Numbered from the stretch's first letter, positions 9,140-19,809 are shown. The stretch: 64,000 nt of DNA from Flavobacterium sp. YJ01 (GCF_029320955.1 NZ_CP119757.1:3100001-3164000); one strand, 5' to 3'. A program made the numbers and translations. The notes: generated from the letters alone by a model not told the origin.

Positions 9140-9743
9140 CGATATACAAAATGCATGGAATAACGAAAAGAATGAAAATGTTGTTCTTCCAGATAACTTA
9201 GAAAAGATTAATTCGGCCAATACGCCTCTAGATAAAATAAGAAAAAATCTAAAGAATGAGCTTATAATGCAGTCAGTAGCTGTTTTTTTAATGGGTTTAA
9301 CACCTTATGCATATGCTTTTCCAACAAAATGGATTGTTCCGTTTTACTTAATGTTCAGCATATTTGTTGCAGTTTGTGTATACTATTTAATAAAACTGTA
9401 TATTTTTTATAAGAGACTGAACAACATTACATTAAAAACAAAAGACAGTTTATACGAAACTTATTTTGACGTAAAGCTTAATATGGAATTGTATAAAACA
9501 TTCGGATTTGCTCTGACGCCTTTTATAGTTTTGTTTTTACTTGGGTTTTTATACCATGAGTTTTCAAAAGCGCCTAATTTTCAACTTGCAGAATTTACTA
9601 ACGGACAATTAATAAGTGTTTTTGCAGTAGTTACTTTTAGTATTTTATTTATGGGATTGGCATTAGAATGGTGGGTGCAATATTTTTACGGAAAGTACGC
9701 CAAGGAAATAAGAAAAGTAATTGACGAATTGAAAGAAGAATAA
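9129..9743 (+). CDS. Membrane protein coupled to the sigma factor (possible anti-sigma partner)
   Basis: A 204-residue protein with a cytoplasmic N-terminal domain of about 50 residues (MDFNDIQNAWNNEKNENVVL), then four hydrophobic segments near residues 52-70, 77-98, 130-150 and 163-185, and a charged C-terminal tail. The start overlaps the sigma factor stop by 11 nt. Membrane proteins with an N-terminal soluble domain, encoded in the same operon as an ECF sigma factor, are usually anti-sigma factors. I see no zinc-binding HxxxCxxC motif, so this would be an atypical one. The role is inferred only from position and topology. Confidence 0.7.
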   Translation: MDFNDIQNAWNNEKNENVVLPDNLEKINSANTPLDKIRKNLKNELIMQSVAVFLMGLTPYAYAFPTKWIVPFYLMFSIFVAVCVYYLIKLYIFYKRLNNITLKTKDSLYETYFDVKLNMELYKTFGFALTPFIVLFLLGFLYHEFSKAPNFQLAEFTNGQLISVFAVVTFSILFMGLALEWWVQYFYGKYAKEIRKVIDELKEE

Positions 9744-9782
9744 AAACAAGAAACCCATCGATTAAGATGGGTTTCTTGTTTT
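9743..9782. terminator. Strong bidirectional terminator
   Basis: A 17-bp perfect stem (9743-9759 with 9766-9782, core AAGAAACCCATC/GATGGGTTTCTT) and a 6-nt loop. It separates the convergent sigma-factor operon (+) and the giant secreted protein gene (-). Confidence 0.92.
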
Positions 9783-9787
9783 AAATA

Positions 9788-12700
9788 TTAATTAAAGATA
9801 ATTTTCTTAGAAACTTCTGAGCCGTTTTCCAAAACAACTTTAACTAATAAAACTTGATTACCAGATGGTAAATTTGAAATTTGTACTTCGTTTGAATCAA
9901 CTTTGTTATTGTTGTAAACTAACTGACCGCCAATATTGTAAATCTGTACATCTTTGATGTTTTCTTTAGTTGCAGTAACTTTTACAATTTTTGATTTTAC
10001 TGAAACCAGAACAGCGTTTTCTACATTTTCAAAATCTCCTGTTCCTAAAGTTTTAGAAGTATAACGAAGATTGAAACGATTCGTAAAAGTACCAGCTTCT
10101 GTTGTAAATTTATAATTTTCAGCACGTAAGCTTACTATTTTGCCAGTTTTCAAATCTTCTAAATAAACTTCTTGGGTATCGAAAAATCCGTCAGCATGGT
10201 CAATTGCAATGGTATATTCTCCTGCAGTTGCTACCTTGTAGCCTAGAGGTACAATATCTTTGTTGTCAAAAGGAAGTTCACGCCCTTGAATAGTCAGGTT
10301 GTCTGATTCATTGATACTGTAAAAATCAGCGCTGCTATTAGATCCTAAAGTATTGGCATCAAAGTTAATGTCAAAACTATTTGTTGCTCCTTCAATATAA
10401 CCAACTAAAACCTGTTTGAATGCTCCATAGTCGTTAGAAAAATTAAGCCACAAGCGATTTCTTTCTAATTCTCCTGAGTTACTAGAGTCATTAGTTTTGT
10501 AGAATTGTTTGTTTTTGGCACTAACACGCATCGTATTATTGAAGATCAATGTTGCTGTTTTTGGGTTAGCCATGAATCCCTGTCCTGCTGCTATATACCC
10601 TTGAAAAGACTGACCGTTTAGTAGCGCTCCCGAACTTGTTTCTGTAGATCCTGAAAGGTTAAACGCCGCAAAATCGGCATTGTTATAATAAGATTTGCCA
10701 TCAGCTGGGTTGTATACAGGAGATGAATTGTGAGTCCAAAAATAAAGCGTACCTAAGTTTGTATTTGCATTGATCAAAGCAGTGGCACTAATTGCAGATG
10801 GATAAGGATTCCCCACTAAGTTATATCTATTTGGCACTACAGCAGGAGCAATATTACCATTATTTGGAATTCCTTTAAATATTCCAGTAAATGGAGCTGG
10901 CGTTGTAGGATCAAAAGGCTGTGGAGCTCTAATGCTGTAACCTTTTCCTACTTCCATTGGCATTGTTCCATTAAGACTGGCAGCCCAACCTGTATTTGCA
11001 TCATAATAAAGATACTTATCAAGTAAAGTATTTGGAGATAAACTAGCCATTGTGAAACTTGCATTTGTAACTGGCATTGACCAGTATGTTGCATCATAAC
11101 GTCTTACATTTGTTGTTCTCTGAACCTCAAATGATGTTGTTGCGTTTCCAGTAAACATTGTTTTACTTGTTGAAGTCTGAAGAAGAGATCCTCCGCTTAA
11201 TATTGCTAGTTTTCCTGTACCAAGTACATTAATATCTTCATCAACAGTTAAAGTTCTGTCGCTTGGAACATTAAAAGTAGATCCTGAATTTACTGTACAT
11301 GAACAAACCTGAATGTCTGAACCCAAAGTTACAGTTGGTGAACTAATTACGATTGAAGTATTTGGTCCAATAGTTTCGCTCCCTGTATAAGGTGTTAGCA
11401 CTCTTACAAAGTTAACTGCTACGTTAGCATTTCCTCCGTCTTCTCTTAAACGAACTTCAATTTTAGAAGTGCTGTTTAAAACATATGTCGCTCCACCGTT
11501 TATGTATGCAGCAGTGTTTGTATATCCAGATTGAGTAAATAGTGGAGTTGTGCTTTCATTCATGTAAATTTGAGTGGCATCATCAGAATTTGCAAGCTCA
11601 ATTCTATAAGTTCCGCAAGGAAAACCTTGACGTCTATAAGAAACCGTGAAATTATCATTAGGTAACGGGGCTCCTTGCCAATTTGTTGCAGAAGAAGGAG
11701 ATTTGTCTGTATCCCAGTATGTTCTTGAATTTACATTCACATTAGAATCTACATAGTATCCTGCATATACTGTATTGCTTAGGTTTAAATCGTTTTTGGT
11801 TAAACCATAAACATTCCAAGAATTAATCCCGTAAGGAAGCGTTTGGTCTCCTTTTATAGCCCCAAATGAAATCGCAGCACGAGATGAACCATCTAGTTCA
11901 AAATATTCTAAAATAAATTGATGCGATCCAGCTGATAAGGTTTGTAGTAAAGCATCAACTGTGTAGCTGTGCTGATTCCAACGCTCAAAAACTTTAACGC
12001 CATCAATATAAAGTCTAATTCCGTCGTCGCTTCCAAGCATAAAATTATATTGTCCTGCTTCGGCAAGATTAGCTGTCATTTTATAACGAACGAAGAATCG
12101 GTCTGTTGGCGCAGCGTCGCAAAAATTTCTTGTAACACCATTTACAGCACCATCTGCAACATTTCTATCAAAATTTCTTGTACTTTCCGTAACAGTTCCT
12201 AAATAGGTTGTTCCTGTTGGTAAAGTATTGTATGCTGGGTTTGGAGCAGTGTTTCCTGTAAAACTGTAAACATATCCAATCCAAGATTCAGAACCGAAAG
12301 AAGTTTGATCTCCGGCAGGTACACATTTCACAACTTCATCAGCACCCATATAAGGTTTTACTCTTGCATCTCCATCAATATCTGTTGTGTAAGGTGTTGA
12401 TAAAGCTACACCAGTTAAATCGTTGTTAATGGTAACATCCTGCAAATGGAAGTCTGTTCCTGGTGTAACAAATGTTGGTAAGAAGGTTTTAGAACCTGAA
12501 TCTCCTGCAGGTGTATTCCAGTTAGGTACTGTTCCTGCTACTGTCGCTGAGTATTCATTACCATCTATTCTATTTAGAAAGTTATTCGAAACATTTGTAA
12601 CATAATAATCATTATTACTTATTATACCGAAATTTCCGCCATTTTTAAATATGGCATATTGTTTATTATCAGGTGAAGCAGCAACAGGTTGAGAATTGAC

Positions 12701-13904
12701 AAAGATATTGTTTCTGACATTAATGGTATTACCTCCAGTTGTATATAAACATGCTGAGTAAGAGCCTCCATTGGCATAATCCATAATAACAGTGTTATAA
12801 TAAATGTTTACTGTAGAGCCGGAAGCGATAAAAATACCCATTCCTTTTTTGTAATAATCCCAGTTGGAATTGTCTCTTGTTGTATTGTAAATATTATTGA
12901 TAATGTTATTGTAAATATTAGTAGCGCCGCTAGACCTAACTAAAATAGCGGCTGTCCAGTAACCGTTATTGTATACTGTATTAACAATATCATTGATTTT
13001 ATTTCCTGAAATTGTTCCACTACTCGTTCCCTCCAAAATAATTGCAGCTGTATGATTGCTCTGGTTTAAAGTATTGTTAACTCCAGATATTGTATTTCCT
13101 GAGATTTCGTAATTTAAAGCGTTGTTAATATACATTCCTCTTACAGGTTTTTCTGAAGCGGTTGTAGTACCAATTTTGTTTCCTTGAATTTTCCAACCTG
13201 ATGGAGATTGAGTGGCATTAGCGTTTCCATTAATATTAACAACATCTTTAACATTGAACGTTTCGTTGTTAATAATCGAAATGTTGGAATTAGCACCATT
13301 ATTTGAGTTTTCTGCAATACTATTATTATTTCCAAGACCATTTCCTCCTGAATAAACTCCAGTTAAAAGTGTAAGTAATTGATTTCGATTTGTAAAACGT
13401 AAGTTGGTGTTTTTAACAGTGACATTTGTTGAACCGGTTGAACCATTACTCGCAACCCAAATGACTGATCTTGCTGTGCCGTTTAAATTGTCTGTATTTA
13501 TCAGTGTTAAATTTTTTGTATTTAAAGTCGAATTACTTCCGTCAATAATTACGTTGCTAGTACCATTAAATCTAATAACTGCAGGAATACCAGTTGATGA
13601 ACTAGGCATTGTAGTGGTTATAGTAATGTTCTTTCCAGTATTTGGTTTAATGGTAAGCGTGTTAGTTGCACTTGAATATGGTATGGTATTGATTGAAAGC
13701 AAAGATGTTAAATTCTGATCTTCATCAAGCAAAAATCTCACTGGACCACTAACTCCACGTGCATGTATTTGGTCAAGTGCAAGTGCAAGAGTCCTAAAAT
13801 TTGTAAGTGGATTTGCAGAGCTAATGACAATATCACCACTCAATTCAGCTTGAGCAAATCCAAAAAAAGGTAACAATAAAAATAAAAGTAGAGTTTTTTT
13901 TCAT
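9788..13904 (-). CDS. Giant T9SS-secreted protein with beta-helix and PA14-like domains; frameshift at start
   Basis: A secreted protein of about 1371 residues if the start frame is repaired. The long open frame begins at a TTG (13876), giving LPFFGFAQAEL, only the second half of a signal peptide. The only good ATG, at 13904, is followed by eight A residues and is one base out of frame. With seven A residues the N-terminus would read MKKTLLLFLLLPFFGFAQA, an ideal signal peptide. Domain order: an N-terminal Asn/Ser/Gly-rich parallel beta-helix (about residues 60-500), a PA14-like domain near 530-680, and a C-terminal module from about residue 920 (RRYDATYWSMPV...GNPYPSAI...FWTHNSSPVYNP) ending in a T9SS tail (KVVLENGSEVSKKIIFN) that resembles the type C sorting signal of F. 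johnsoniae ChiA-like proteins. The protein is probably a secreted or surface adhesin or glycan-binding protein. The ~1.09-kb tail is an inverted duplicate of the gene at 15066-19790. Confidence 0.8.
10022..11110 (-). repeat. Long inverted repeat, left copy (C-terminal module)
   Basis: This segment, read on the minus strand, is nearly identical at the DNA level to 18462-19550 on the plus strand, and the lengths match (about 1089 bp). Runs such as GTAAGACGTTATGATGC are shared. The two copies are in opposite orientation, 7.3 kb apart. Confidence 0.85.
13894..13901 (-). repeat. A8 homopolymer directly after the start codon
   Basis: Eight consecutive T on the plus strand (A8 in the gene), immediately after the ATG complement at 13902-13904. 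One base less restores a full signal peptide. It is a candidate slipped-strand phase-variation tract, or a sequencing error. Confidence 0.75.
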
Positions 13905-13958
13905 GCTTAAATGTTTTCTATCAGTTTGTTATGCTGGCATAGGACTTTTTAGCCAAAG

Positions 13959-13966
13959 CAAAGATA
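13959..13966 (-). promoter_or_regulatory. Predicted -7 box of the giant secreted protein gene
   Basis: TATCTTTG on the minus strand fits the Bacteroidota consensus exactly and would start transcription about 55 nt upstream of the ATG. No TTG is found at the expected spacing upstream. Confidence 0.45.
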
Positions 13967-14302
13967 TATACATCTACGAGCTAGAAATAAGTAGGGTTTT
14001 CAATACCCCTATATATTCGATGAATTGTTAAAATACTCGACGAAATGCATGAAAAAAAATAGCATTTTGCGGATATTCTTATAAAACGCGAAAAAATATT
14101 ATAAGAATAATCGCAAAAAATCACGTTTTTTTAGAGTTGGTTTTGATTTTTTAGACTAAAAAACGCGAGTTTAGCAATAAAATCATCAAAATGGGAATAA
14201 ATTACAACCAGATGTTGTAAGATGGTTTTGTGCGGAATTTAGTATAATCTTAGAATCGAAATGATGATTATGAAAGGATTGTAATTTTTATATTTTTAAG
14301 AA
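13967..14302. other. Gene-free region between recX and the giant secreted protein
   Basis: About 340 bp without a credible gene. It holds AT-rich symmetrical elements: TATTCTTATAA (14074-14084) pairing with TTATAAGAATA (14099-14109) around a 14-nt loop, and the near-perfect palindrome TTTTTTAG-A-CTAAAAAA (14147-14163). The latter lies downstream of recX on the minus strand, so it could act as its terminator. I see nothing else. Confidence 0.5.
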
Positions 14303-14785
14303 TTAGTTTACTTCTAGTTCTTTTACCTTTTCATAAACTAAATTACTTTCATAACCTCTTCGAAGCATGTAATCGCAAAATTTCTTACGTTTTTTTAAAG
14401 CGTTGCTTTCTGATAAATTATTCCAGCATCTATCAGCTAGATTTTCGAAAGCTTCAAAATATTCTTCTGTAGAAATTTCCTTTAAAGCCAAATTGATATT
14501 TGCCGAAGAAATTTGTCTGGCTTTAAGTTCGTTTGTAATTCTAATTTTCCCCCAATGTTTAATGCGATGCTTACCGCGTGCAAAACTGCAGGCAAAACGA
14601 GTTTCATTCAAAAAATTATCTTCAATAAGTTTTACAATGATAGTGTCAATCTCATCTGAAGTCATTTTTAAGCTGTATAATTTAGACACAACTTCTTCAT
14701 GACATCGTTCTTGATAAGCACAAAAGTGTTCTAATTTTTGTAAAGCTTCTTTTATAGTGAAAGTGCATTTCGTCGGGTTTTTCAT
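14303..14785 (-). CDS. recX: RecX-family regulatory protein
   Basis: A 160-residue cytoplasmic protein of the RecX family, which binds RecA filaments and inhibits recombination and coprotease activity. Visible family features are the tandem three-helix layout, EALQKLEHFCAYQERCHEEV (first repeat), LIEDNFLNETRFACSFARGK and RIKHWGKIRITNELK, and the third helix set with KKFCDYMLRRGYES. The length fits. It has no recA next to it and sits between two giant surface-protein genes whose ends form a long inverted repeat. The start at 14785 (MKNPTKCTFTIKEAL) is supported by the absence of an alternative upstream start. Confidence 0.92.
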   Translation of the reverse strand: MKNPTKCTFTIKEALQKLEHFCAYQERCHEEVVSKLYSLKMTSDEIDTIIVKLIEDNFLNETRFACSFARGKHRIKHWGKIRITNELKARQISSANINLALKEISTEEYFEAFENLADRCWNNLSESNALKKRKKFCDYMLRRGYESNLVYEKVKELEVN

Positions 14786-14877
14786 GCTTTTTAACGATTA
14801 AATTCAAAAACGGGCATTTACTTACAAAAAACTTCTAAAATTTGTTAATATTAACAGAAAAGAAACATTGTAAAATG

Positions 14878-14907
14878 TTGTGTATGTGCCGAATTTCAAT
14901 ATTTTTG
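14878..14907 (+). promoter_or_regulatory. Predicted promoter of the 15066-19790 gene
   Basis: TTG (14878-14880), 19-bp spacer, TATTTTTG (14900-14907). The 5' leader would be about 150 nt long, which is long for this genome. Confidence 0.6.
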
Positions 14908-15065
14908 TACGATAATTTAACGGATTTGTAATCTTGCTGTAAAACAAGATTTTAACATTCAAATTGAACTGAAAATTCACAAAAGAATGTCTTTTTTCAG
15001 ATTAGGAATGCCCTTTTTGCTTTTTTAGCAACCAAAAACAAATTTAAAATAAATACCACATTGAT

Positions 15066-18000
15066 ATGATGAGAAAATTACTTTACTCGTTTTTATTTTT
15101 CATTTTTTTGCAGTTCAACAGTTTTGGACAAACAACTTGGACAGGAAATACAAGCTCAACTTGGAACGTTGCGGGGAATTGGACTAGTGGTGTTCCTGGT
15201 CCTACAACTGCTGTAATTATACCAGCGGTAAGTACGAATCCGATCGTAACGGCAACAACCAGTTGTGGATCAATTACTTTTACTGGCAATACAGGGACGC
15301 TAACTGTTAATTCAGCAGTAACACTTACAGCGGGAGCATTGACAGTAAATTCATCGAATAGTAGCTCGAGAAGTATAAATATTTTCGGAGCAGGAACATT
15401 GACTACTACATCTATTGTAATTGGTCAGACGTCCTCAAGCCCCAATATTGCTTTAAGTACAGTTTTAACTTCAAATGTAGCAAATTTTAACTCTGGTAAT
15501 TTAACTTTAAATAGTACAAGAAATAGTGGACAAAATAATAATGCAAGCTTTATATTAGAAAGTGGTAATTTGGATTTAACTGGGCAAATCTCCTCTTCAA
15601 ATGCTAATAATACTTCATGTACTTCTACATTTAGTATGGCTTCTGGAGCACAAACCGGAACTTTATTTTTAGGTTATAATGGAGGGGCAAATCCTTTCGC
15701 TTTATCTGGAAACGGGACAAATAATATTATATTCAACGGTACTGGAGCTACAGTAAATTACGAAAGAGGGGGAAATCAGACAATTTATAATACTGCATAT
15801 ACTAATTTAACAACTTCAGGCAGTGGAACAAAATCTTTATCTGGAGCTTTAGTCGCAGGAGGGAATGTGAGTATTGGAACTGGGACTACGCTAGATGTTA
15901 CAAATGCTAATAATTATGCAGTTTCTATAGGAGGTGATTTTACAAGTGCAGGAACATTTAATCCAAGATCAGGAACTGTTACATTAAACGGAGATACACA
16001 ATCTTTAAATGTGTTAACTTTCAATAACTTAACTTTAGCTGGAACTGGAACAAAAAGTTTTACAGCTGCAACAACAATTAGCGGAGCCTTAACCATAAAT
16101 ACAAGCGTAAATGCAAATTTAGGCACAGGATTAACTCATACAGCAGCTACACTGACTTTAGGGGCAAATCAAGTTGTTCCTAGTTCTTGGGGGAATACCA
16201 TTTCTTCATCTTTGCGTAAAGATGATACTTTTTTTACAGCAACGACCGGAATTGTTAATGTTGCATCAAGCACTTGTACTAATTTTAATGCCGGTGTACC
16301 AATTGTAAGTGTTTCCTATAATAACCAAGCGCGAACAAGTTCAGGAACTGGAAGTTATGAAGATCTTACTACGCCAGTTTTAACATCAGTTGTAAAAGGG
16401 CAAAGTTATGCTTTGGTTGTAAGAGGTAATACAGGCGGCGATCAAAATGTGTATTATGACGCTTATTTTGATTGGAATAATAATGGAACATTTGAAACTT
16501 CGGAATATGTTCGAATAGGAACAATCAGAAATTCAGTAGGAACTACCGCAGATGGTAAATCAGCATCAGTATATGTGACAGTGCCTGCGGGTGCTTCTAC
16601 AGGTACGATAAAGGTGAGAGTTATGAGCCGTACAGGTAATTATAACAATTCACCATGTGCATCTTTAGGAAATACAGGGCAAATAGAAGATCATAGTATT
16701 ACCTTGCAAGATCCTTGTACAGGTAATCTTACTCCAGGGAATACTTTTAGTACAGCAACTACTGTTTGTCCTTACAGTCCATTTACATTGTCATTACAAA
16801 ATACATTGCAAGATGGAGTAACCTATACTTGGCAAACTTCACCAGATGGAACACCAGGATCTTGGACTAGTGCTTCAACTCCAACTAGTAACTTTTTTGG
16901 ACTTGAAACTTTCGATGCTGCAAATGCGCAGGCAAATCTATATGGAGATGCTGTTTTGGTTGGTGGACAACTACAGTTAACAAGAGCGGTTAGTAGTTTG
17001 TATGGTGCGTATGTGATTCAGAAGACGCCAGGTGTAAATTATGACGCCTTTAATGTAAACTTTGATTATCAGATTCCAACCACAGGAGGTGCAGATGGTT
17101 TTAGTTTAAGTTACGCTAGTGATGTTGCAAATGATGCTGCTGGAGGAGAAGATGGTTCAGGGACTGGAATAATTGTGCAATTTGATACTTATGATAACGA
17201 AGGAGTTCAAGCAGGTAGCCGTATTAGAATAAAATATGCAGGTAATACTATTTACAATACTGCAATTAATGCTCCATCTTTAAGACCAACTACTGGAAAT
17301 ACTCCTGTAATTCTAAATGTAGATGCTAGAGGAAGGCTTAGTTTGTCAGTTAATGGTTCGGTTATAGTCGCAGATTTACAGTTGCCAGCAGGATATCTTG
17401 CAGCAACTAAATCAAACTGGAGATTTAAGTTTTCAGCGAGAACAGGAGCTTCATATGACAGACATTTAATAGATAATCTATTAATTAGATATGTTGATCC
17501 AGTTGGGGCAGGTCCGACATTTACAACTACACAAACAGTTAAAACATTTTATCGCGTAATGGTAAGTTGTGGTTCAACAACTAATTATTCAGCACCAGTA
17601 ATGGTTGATGTAACATCGGCAACAATTAGTCCGATTACGAGAACAACTTGTAGTGGAGCTGCATCACTTACTATAAATCCTGCAACTATCACAGGAAATT
17701 CAGTTCCATCAGGCACAACCTATACTTGGCCAGTTCCAGTTAGGACAGCTGGATTGTCTGGAGGAGCGGCAAGTTCAGGAAATCCGAACAGTATCACAAC
17801 GGGAGTACTAACTTTAAATGCAGGAATAACAACACCTCAAACAGCTACTTATACAGTTACCCCAGTTTCGGGAGGTTGTACAGGTATTCCATTTACTGTA
17901 ACGGTTACCGTTAACCCAATAGAGGCTACTCCATCAACAAGCGGTAAAATTAATGTTACTTGTGCAGAGTTAGGAAAAGTAACTATCGGAAGTCTTCCTT

Positions 18001-19790
18001 CTGGGAACTGGCAAATTAATCAGTCTGGGCAAGCAACTGCAACTATAAATGGCACAGGAACTTCATATCAAGTAACCGGTTTAGTCGCTGGATCTTATAC
18101 TTTTACCGTCGAAACTGCAACATCTTGTGTTTCGGCTTCTTCTGCGACGGTTGTTATTGATCCTTCGCCTTCTGCAACTTGGAATGGTTCAATGTGGGTA
18201 GGCGGTGCTCCAGATAGTACGAAAAGAATCATAATTAATTCAAGTTTAGGTACACCTTTCCCAACGGGAACTCCGATTGTGTATGGTTGCTCACTTACAG
18301 TAAATACAGGCGCAAGCGCAATTGTTCAAAGTGGGGTTACATTAGTAATCACAAATGGAGTAAGCACTCCAGACGGACAGTTAACATTTAGAAGTGGTTC
18401 AAGTTTGATGCAAACAACAGATGCTACAAACACTGGGCAGATTAATTATGAAAGAACAGCAAGTGTAAGACGTTATGATGCTACATATTGGTCAATGCCA
18501 GTTACAAATGCAAGTTTTACCATGGCTAGTTTATCTCCAAATACATTACTTGATAAGTACCTTTATTATGATGCAAATACAGGTTGGGCTGCCAGTCTAA
18601 ATGGAATAATGCCAATGGAAGTTGGAAAAGGTTACAGCATTAGAGCTCCACAGCCTTTTGATCCTACAACGCCAGCTCCATTTAATGGAGTATTTGTGGG
18701 TGTTCCTAATAATGGTAATATCAGTCCTGTTGTAGTGCCAAATAGATACAATTTAGTGGGGAATCCTTATCCTTCTGCAATTAGTGCCACTGCTTTGATC
18801 AATGGAAATACAAACTTAGGTACGCTTTATTTTTGGACTCACAATTCATCTCCGGTATACAATCCGGTTGATGGCAAATCTTATTATAATAATGCCGACT
18901 TTGCAGCATTTAACCTTTCAGGATCTACAGAAACAAGTTCGGGAGCGCTACTAAATGGTCAGCCTTTTCAGGGGTATATAGCAGCAGGACAGGGATTCAT
19001 GGCTAACCCAAAAACAGCAACGCTTAATTTTACCAATGGAATGCGTAGAAGTAATAATAATTCTCAATTCTACAAAACTGGAGAATCAGAAGAATCAGGT
19101 GAATTGGAAAGAAACCGTTTGTGGCTTAATCTTTCTAACGATTATGGAGCGTTCAAACAGGTTTTAGTTGGCTATATTGAAGGAGCTACCAATAGTTTTG
19201 ACATTAACTTTGATGCCGGCACTTTAGGATCTAATAGCAGCGCTGATTTTTACAGTATAAATGAATCTGAATATCTGACTATTCAAGGGCGTGCACTTCC
19301 TTTTGATAATAAAGAAGTCGTTCCTTTAGGCTACAAAGTTGCAACTGCAGGAGAATACACCATTGCAATTGACCATGCAGACGGATTCTTTGATACTCAG
19401 GAAGTTTATTTAGAAGATTTAGTGACGGAAAAAACAGTAAACCTTCGTACTGAAAATTATAAATTTACTTCAGCAATCGGAACATTTGCAAATCGTTTCA
19501 ATCTTCGTTACACTTCTAAAACCTTAGGTACAGGAGATTTTGAAGATCTGGAGAATAGTGTCGTGATTTCTTTGAGAAATAAAGTTGTAAAAATCGCTTC
19601 TTCAAAAGAAACGATAAAAACTGTAAATATTTATAATATCGGAGCTCAGTTGTTATACAATAAAGACAATGTCAATTCGTCAGAATTACAGATTTCGAAT
19701 CTAAATTCAGCTGATCAAGTTTTATTAGTTAAAGTAACTTTAGAAAACGGACATACTGTAACAAAAAAAGTTGTCTATTCTAACTTATAA
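15066..19790 (+). CDS. Giant T9SS-secreted protein with GEVED and lectin-like domains
   Basis: A 1574-residue secreted protein. The signal peptide (MRKLLYSFLFFIFLQFNSFG) is followed by a Thr/Asn/Gly-rich beta-helical region containing a TWTGNTSSTWNVAGNWTSG motif. Near residues 411-550 is a GEVED-like domain (YDAYFDWNNNGTFETSEYV, TGQIEDHSITL). Near 611-820 is an L-type-lectin-like domain (GGADGFSLSYASDV, GTGIIVQFDTYDNEG). PKD-like repeats come next. From about residue 1133 is the shared C-terminal module (RRYDATYWSMPV, GNPYPSAISATAL, FWTHNSSPVYNP) with a T9SS tail resembling the type C sorting signal (VTLENGHTVTKKVVY). Its last ~1.09 kb is an inverted duplicate of the 9788-13904 gene. It is probably a surface glycan-binding or adhesive protein. 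An upstream promoter with a 150-nt leader is predicted. Confidence 0.88.
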   Translation: MMRKLLYSFLFFIFLQFNSFGQTTWTGNTSSTWNVAGNWTSGVPGPTTAVIIPAVSTNPIVTATTSCGSITFTGNTGTLTVNSAVTLTAGALTVNSSNSSSRSINIFGAGTLTTTSIVIGQTSSSPNIALSTVLTSNVANFNSGNLTLNSTRNSGQNNNASFILESGNLDLTGQISSSNANNTSCTSTFSMASGAQTGTLFLGYNGGANPFALSGNGTNNIIFNGTGATVNYERGGNQTIYNTAYTNLTTSGSGTKSLSGALVAGGNVSIGTGTTLDVTNANNYAVSIGGDFTSAGTFNPRSGTVTLNGDTQSLNVLTFNNLTLAGTGTKSFTAATTISGALTINTSVNANLGTGLTHTAATLTLGANQVVPSSWGNTISSSLRKDDTFFTATTGIVNVASSTCTNFNAGVPIVSVSYNNQARTSSGTGSYEDLTTPVLTSVVKGQSYALVVRGNTGGDQNVYYDAYFDWNNNGTFETSEYVRIGTIRNSVGTTADGKSASVYVTVPAGASTGTIKVRVMSRTGNYNNSPCASLGNTGQIEDHSITLQDPCTGNLTPGNTFSTATTVCPYSPFTLSLQNTLQDGVTYTWQTSPDGTPGSWTSASTPTSNFFGLETFDAANAQANLYGDAVLVGGQLQLTRAVSSLYGAYVIQKTPGVNYDAFNVNFDYQIPTTGGADGFSLSYASDVANDAAGGEDGSGTGIIVQFDTYDNEGVQAGSRIRIKYAGNTIYNTAINAPSLRPTTGNTPVILNVDARGRLSLSVNGSVIVADLQLPAGYLAATKSNWRFKFSARTGASYDRHLIDNLLIRYVDPVGAGPTFTTTQTVKTFYRVMVSCGSTTNYSAPVMVDVTSATISPITRTTCSGAASLTINPATITGNSVPSGTTYTWPVPVRTAGLSGGAASSGNPNSITTGVLTLNAGITTPQTATYTVTPVSGGCTGIPFTVTVTVNPIEATPSTSGKINVTCAELGKVTIGSLPSGNWQINQSGQATATINGTGTSYQVTGLVAGSYTFTVETATSCVSASSATVVIDPSPSATWNGSMWVGGAPDSTKRIIINSSLGTPFPTGTPIVYGCSLTVNTGASAIVQSGVTLVITNGVSTPDGQLTFRSGSSLMQTTDATNTGQINYERTASVRRYDATYWSMPVTNASFTMASLSPNTLLDKYLYYDANTGWAASLNGIMPMEVGKGYSIRAPQPFDPTTPAPFNGVFVGVPNNGNISPVVVPNRYNLVGNPYPSAISATALINGNTNLGTLYFWTHNSSPVYNPVDGKSYYNNADFAAFNLSGSTETSSGALLNGQPFQGYIAAGQGFMANPKTATLNFTNGMRRSNNNSQFYKTGESEESGELERNRLWLNLSNDYGAFKQVLVGYIEGATNSFDINFDAGTLGSNSSADFYSINESEYLTIQGRALPFDNKEVVPLGYKVATAGEYTIAIDHADGFFDTQEVYLEDLVTEKTVNLRTENYKFTSAIGTFANRFNLRYTSKTLGTGDFEDLENSVVISLRNKVVKIASSKETIKTVNIYNIGAQLLYNKDNVNSSELQISNLNSADQVLLVKVTLENGHTVTKKVVYSNL
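18462..19550 (+). repeat. Long inverted repeat, right copy (C-terminal module)
   Basis: DNA counterpart of 10022-11110 in opposite orientation, starting at the RRYDATYWS codons and ending near the TSKTLGTGDFE codons. Similarity drops abruptly after that point, in the last ~80 codons of both genes. Confidence 0.85.
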
Positions 19791-19809
19791 TCGACAAGAA
19801 ATATATTTT

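Noticed and set aside
13404..13718. A 104-residue plus-strand frame antisense to the first giant protein
   Set aside because: Val/Leu/Ile-rich only because it mirrors Asn/Thr-rich coding sequence; it is a shadow of the other strand. The same applies to similar frames at 15083, 15914, 20335, 25135 and 25819.
10022..19550. Insertion sequence pair as the cause of the inverted repeat
   Set aside because: No transposase, no terminal inverted repeats at the edges; the repeats are the coding tails of two paralogues.
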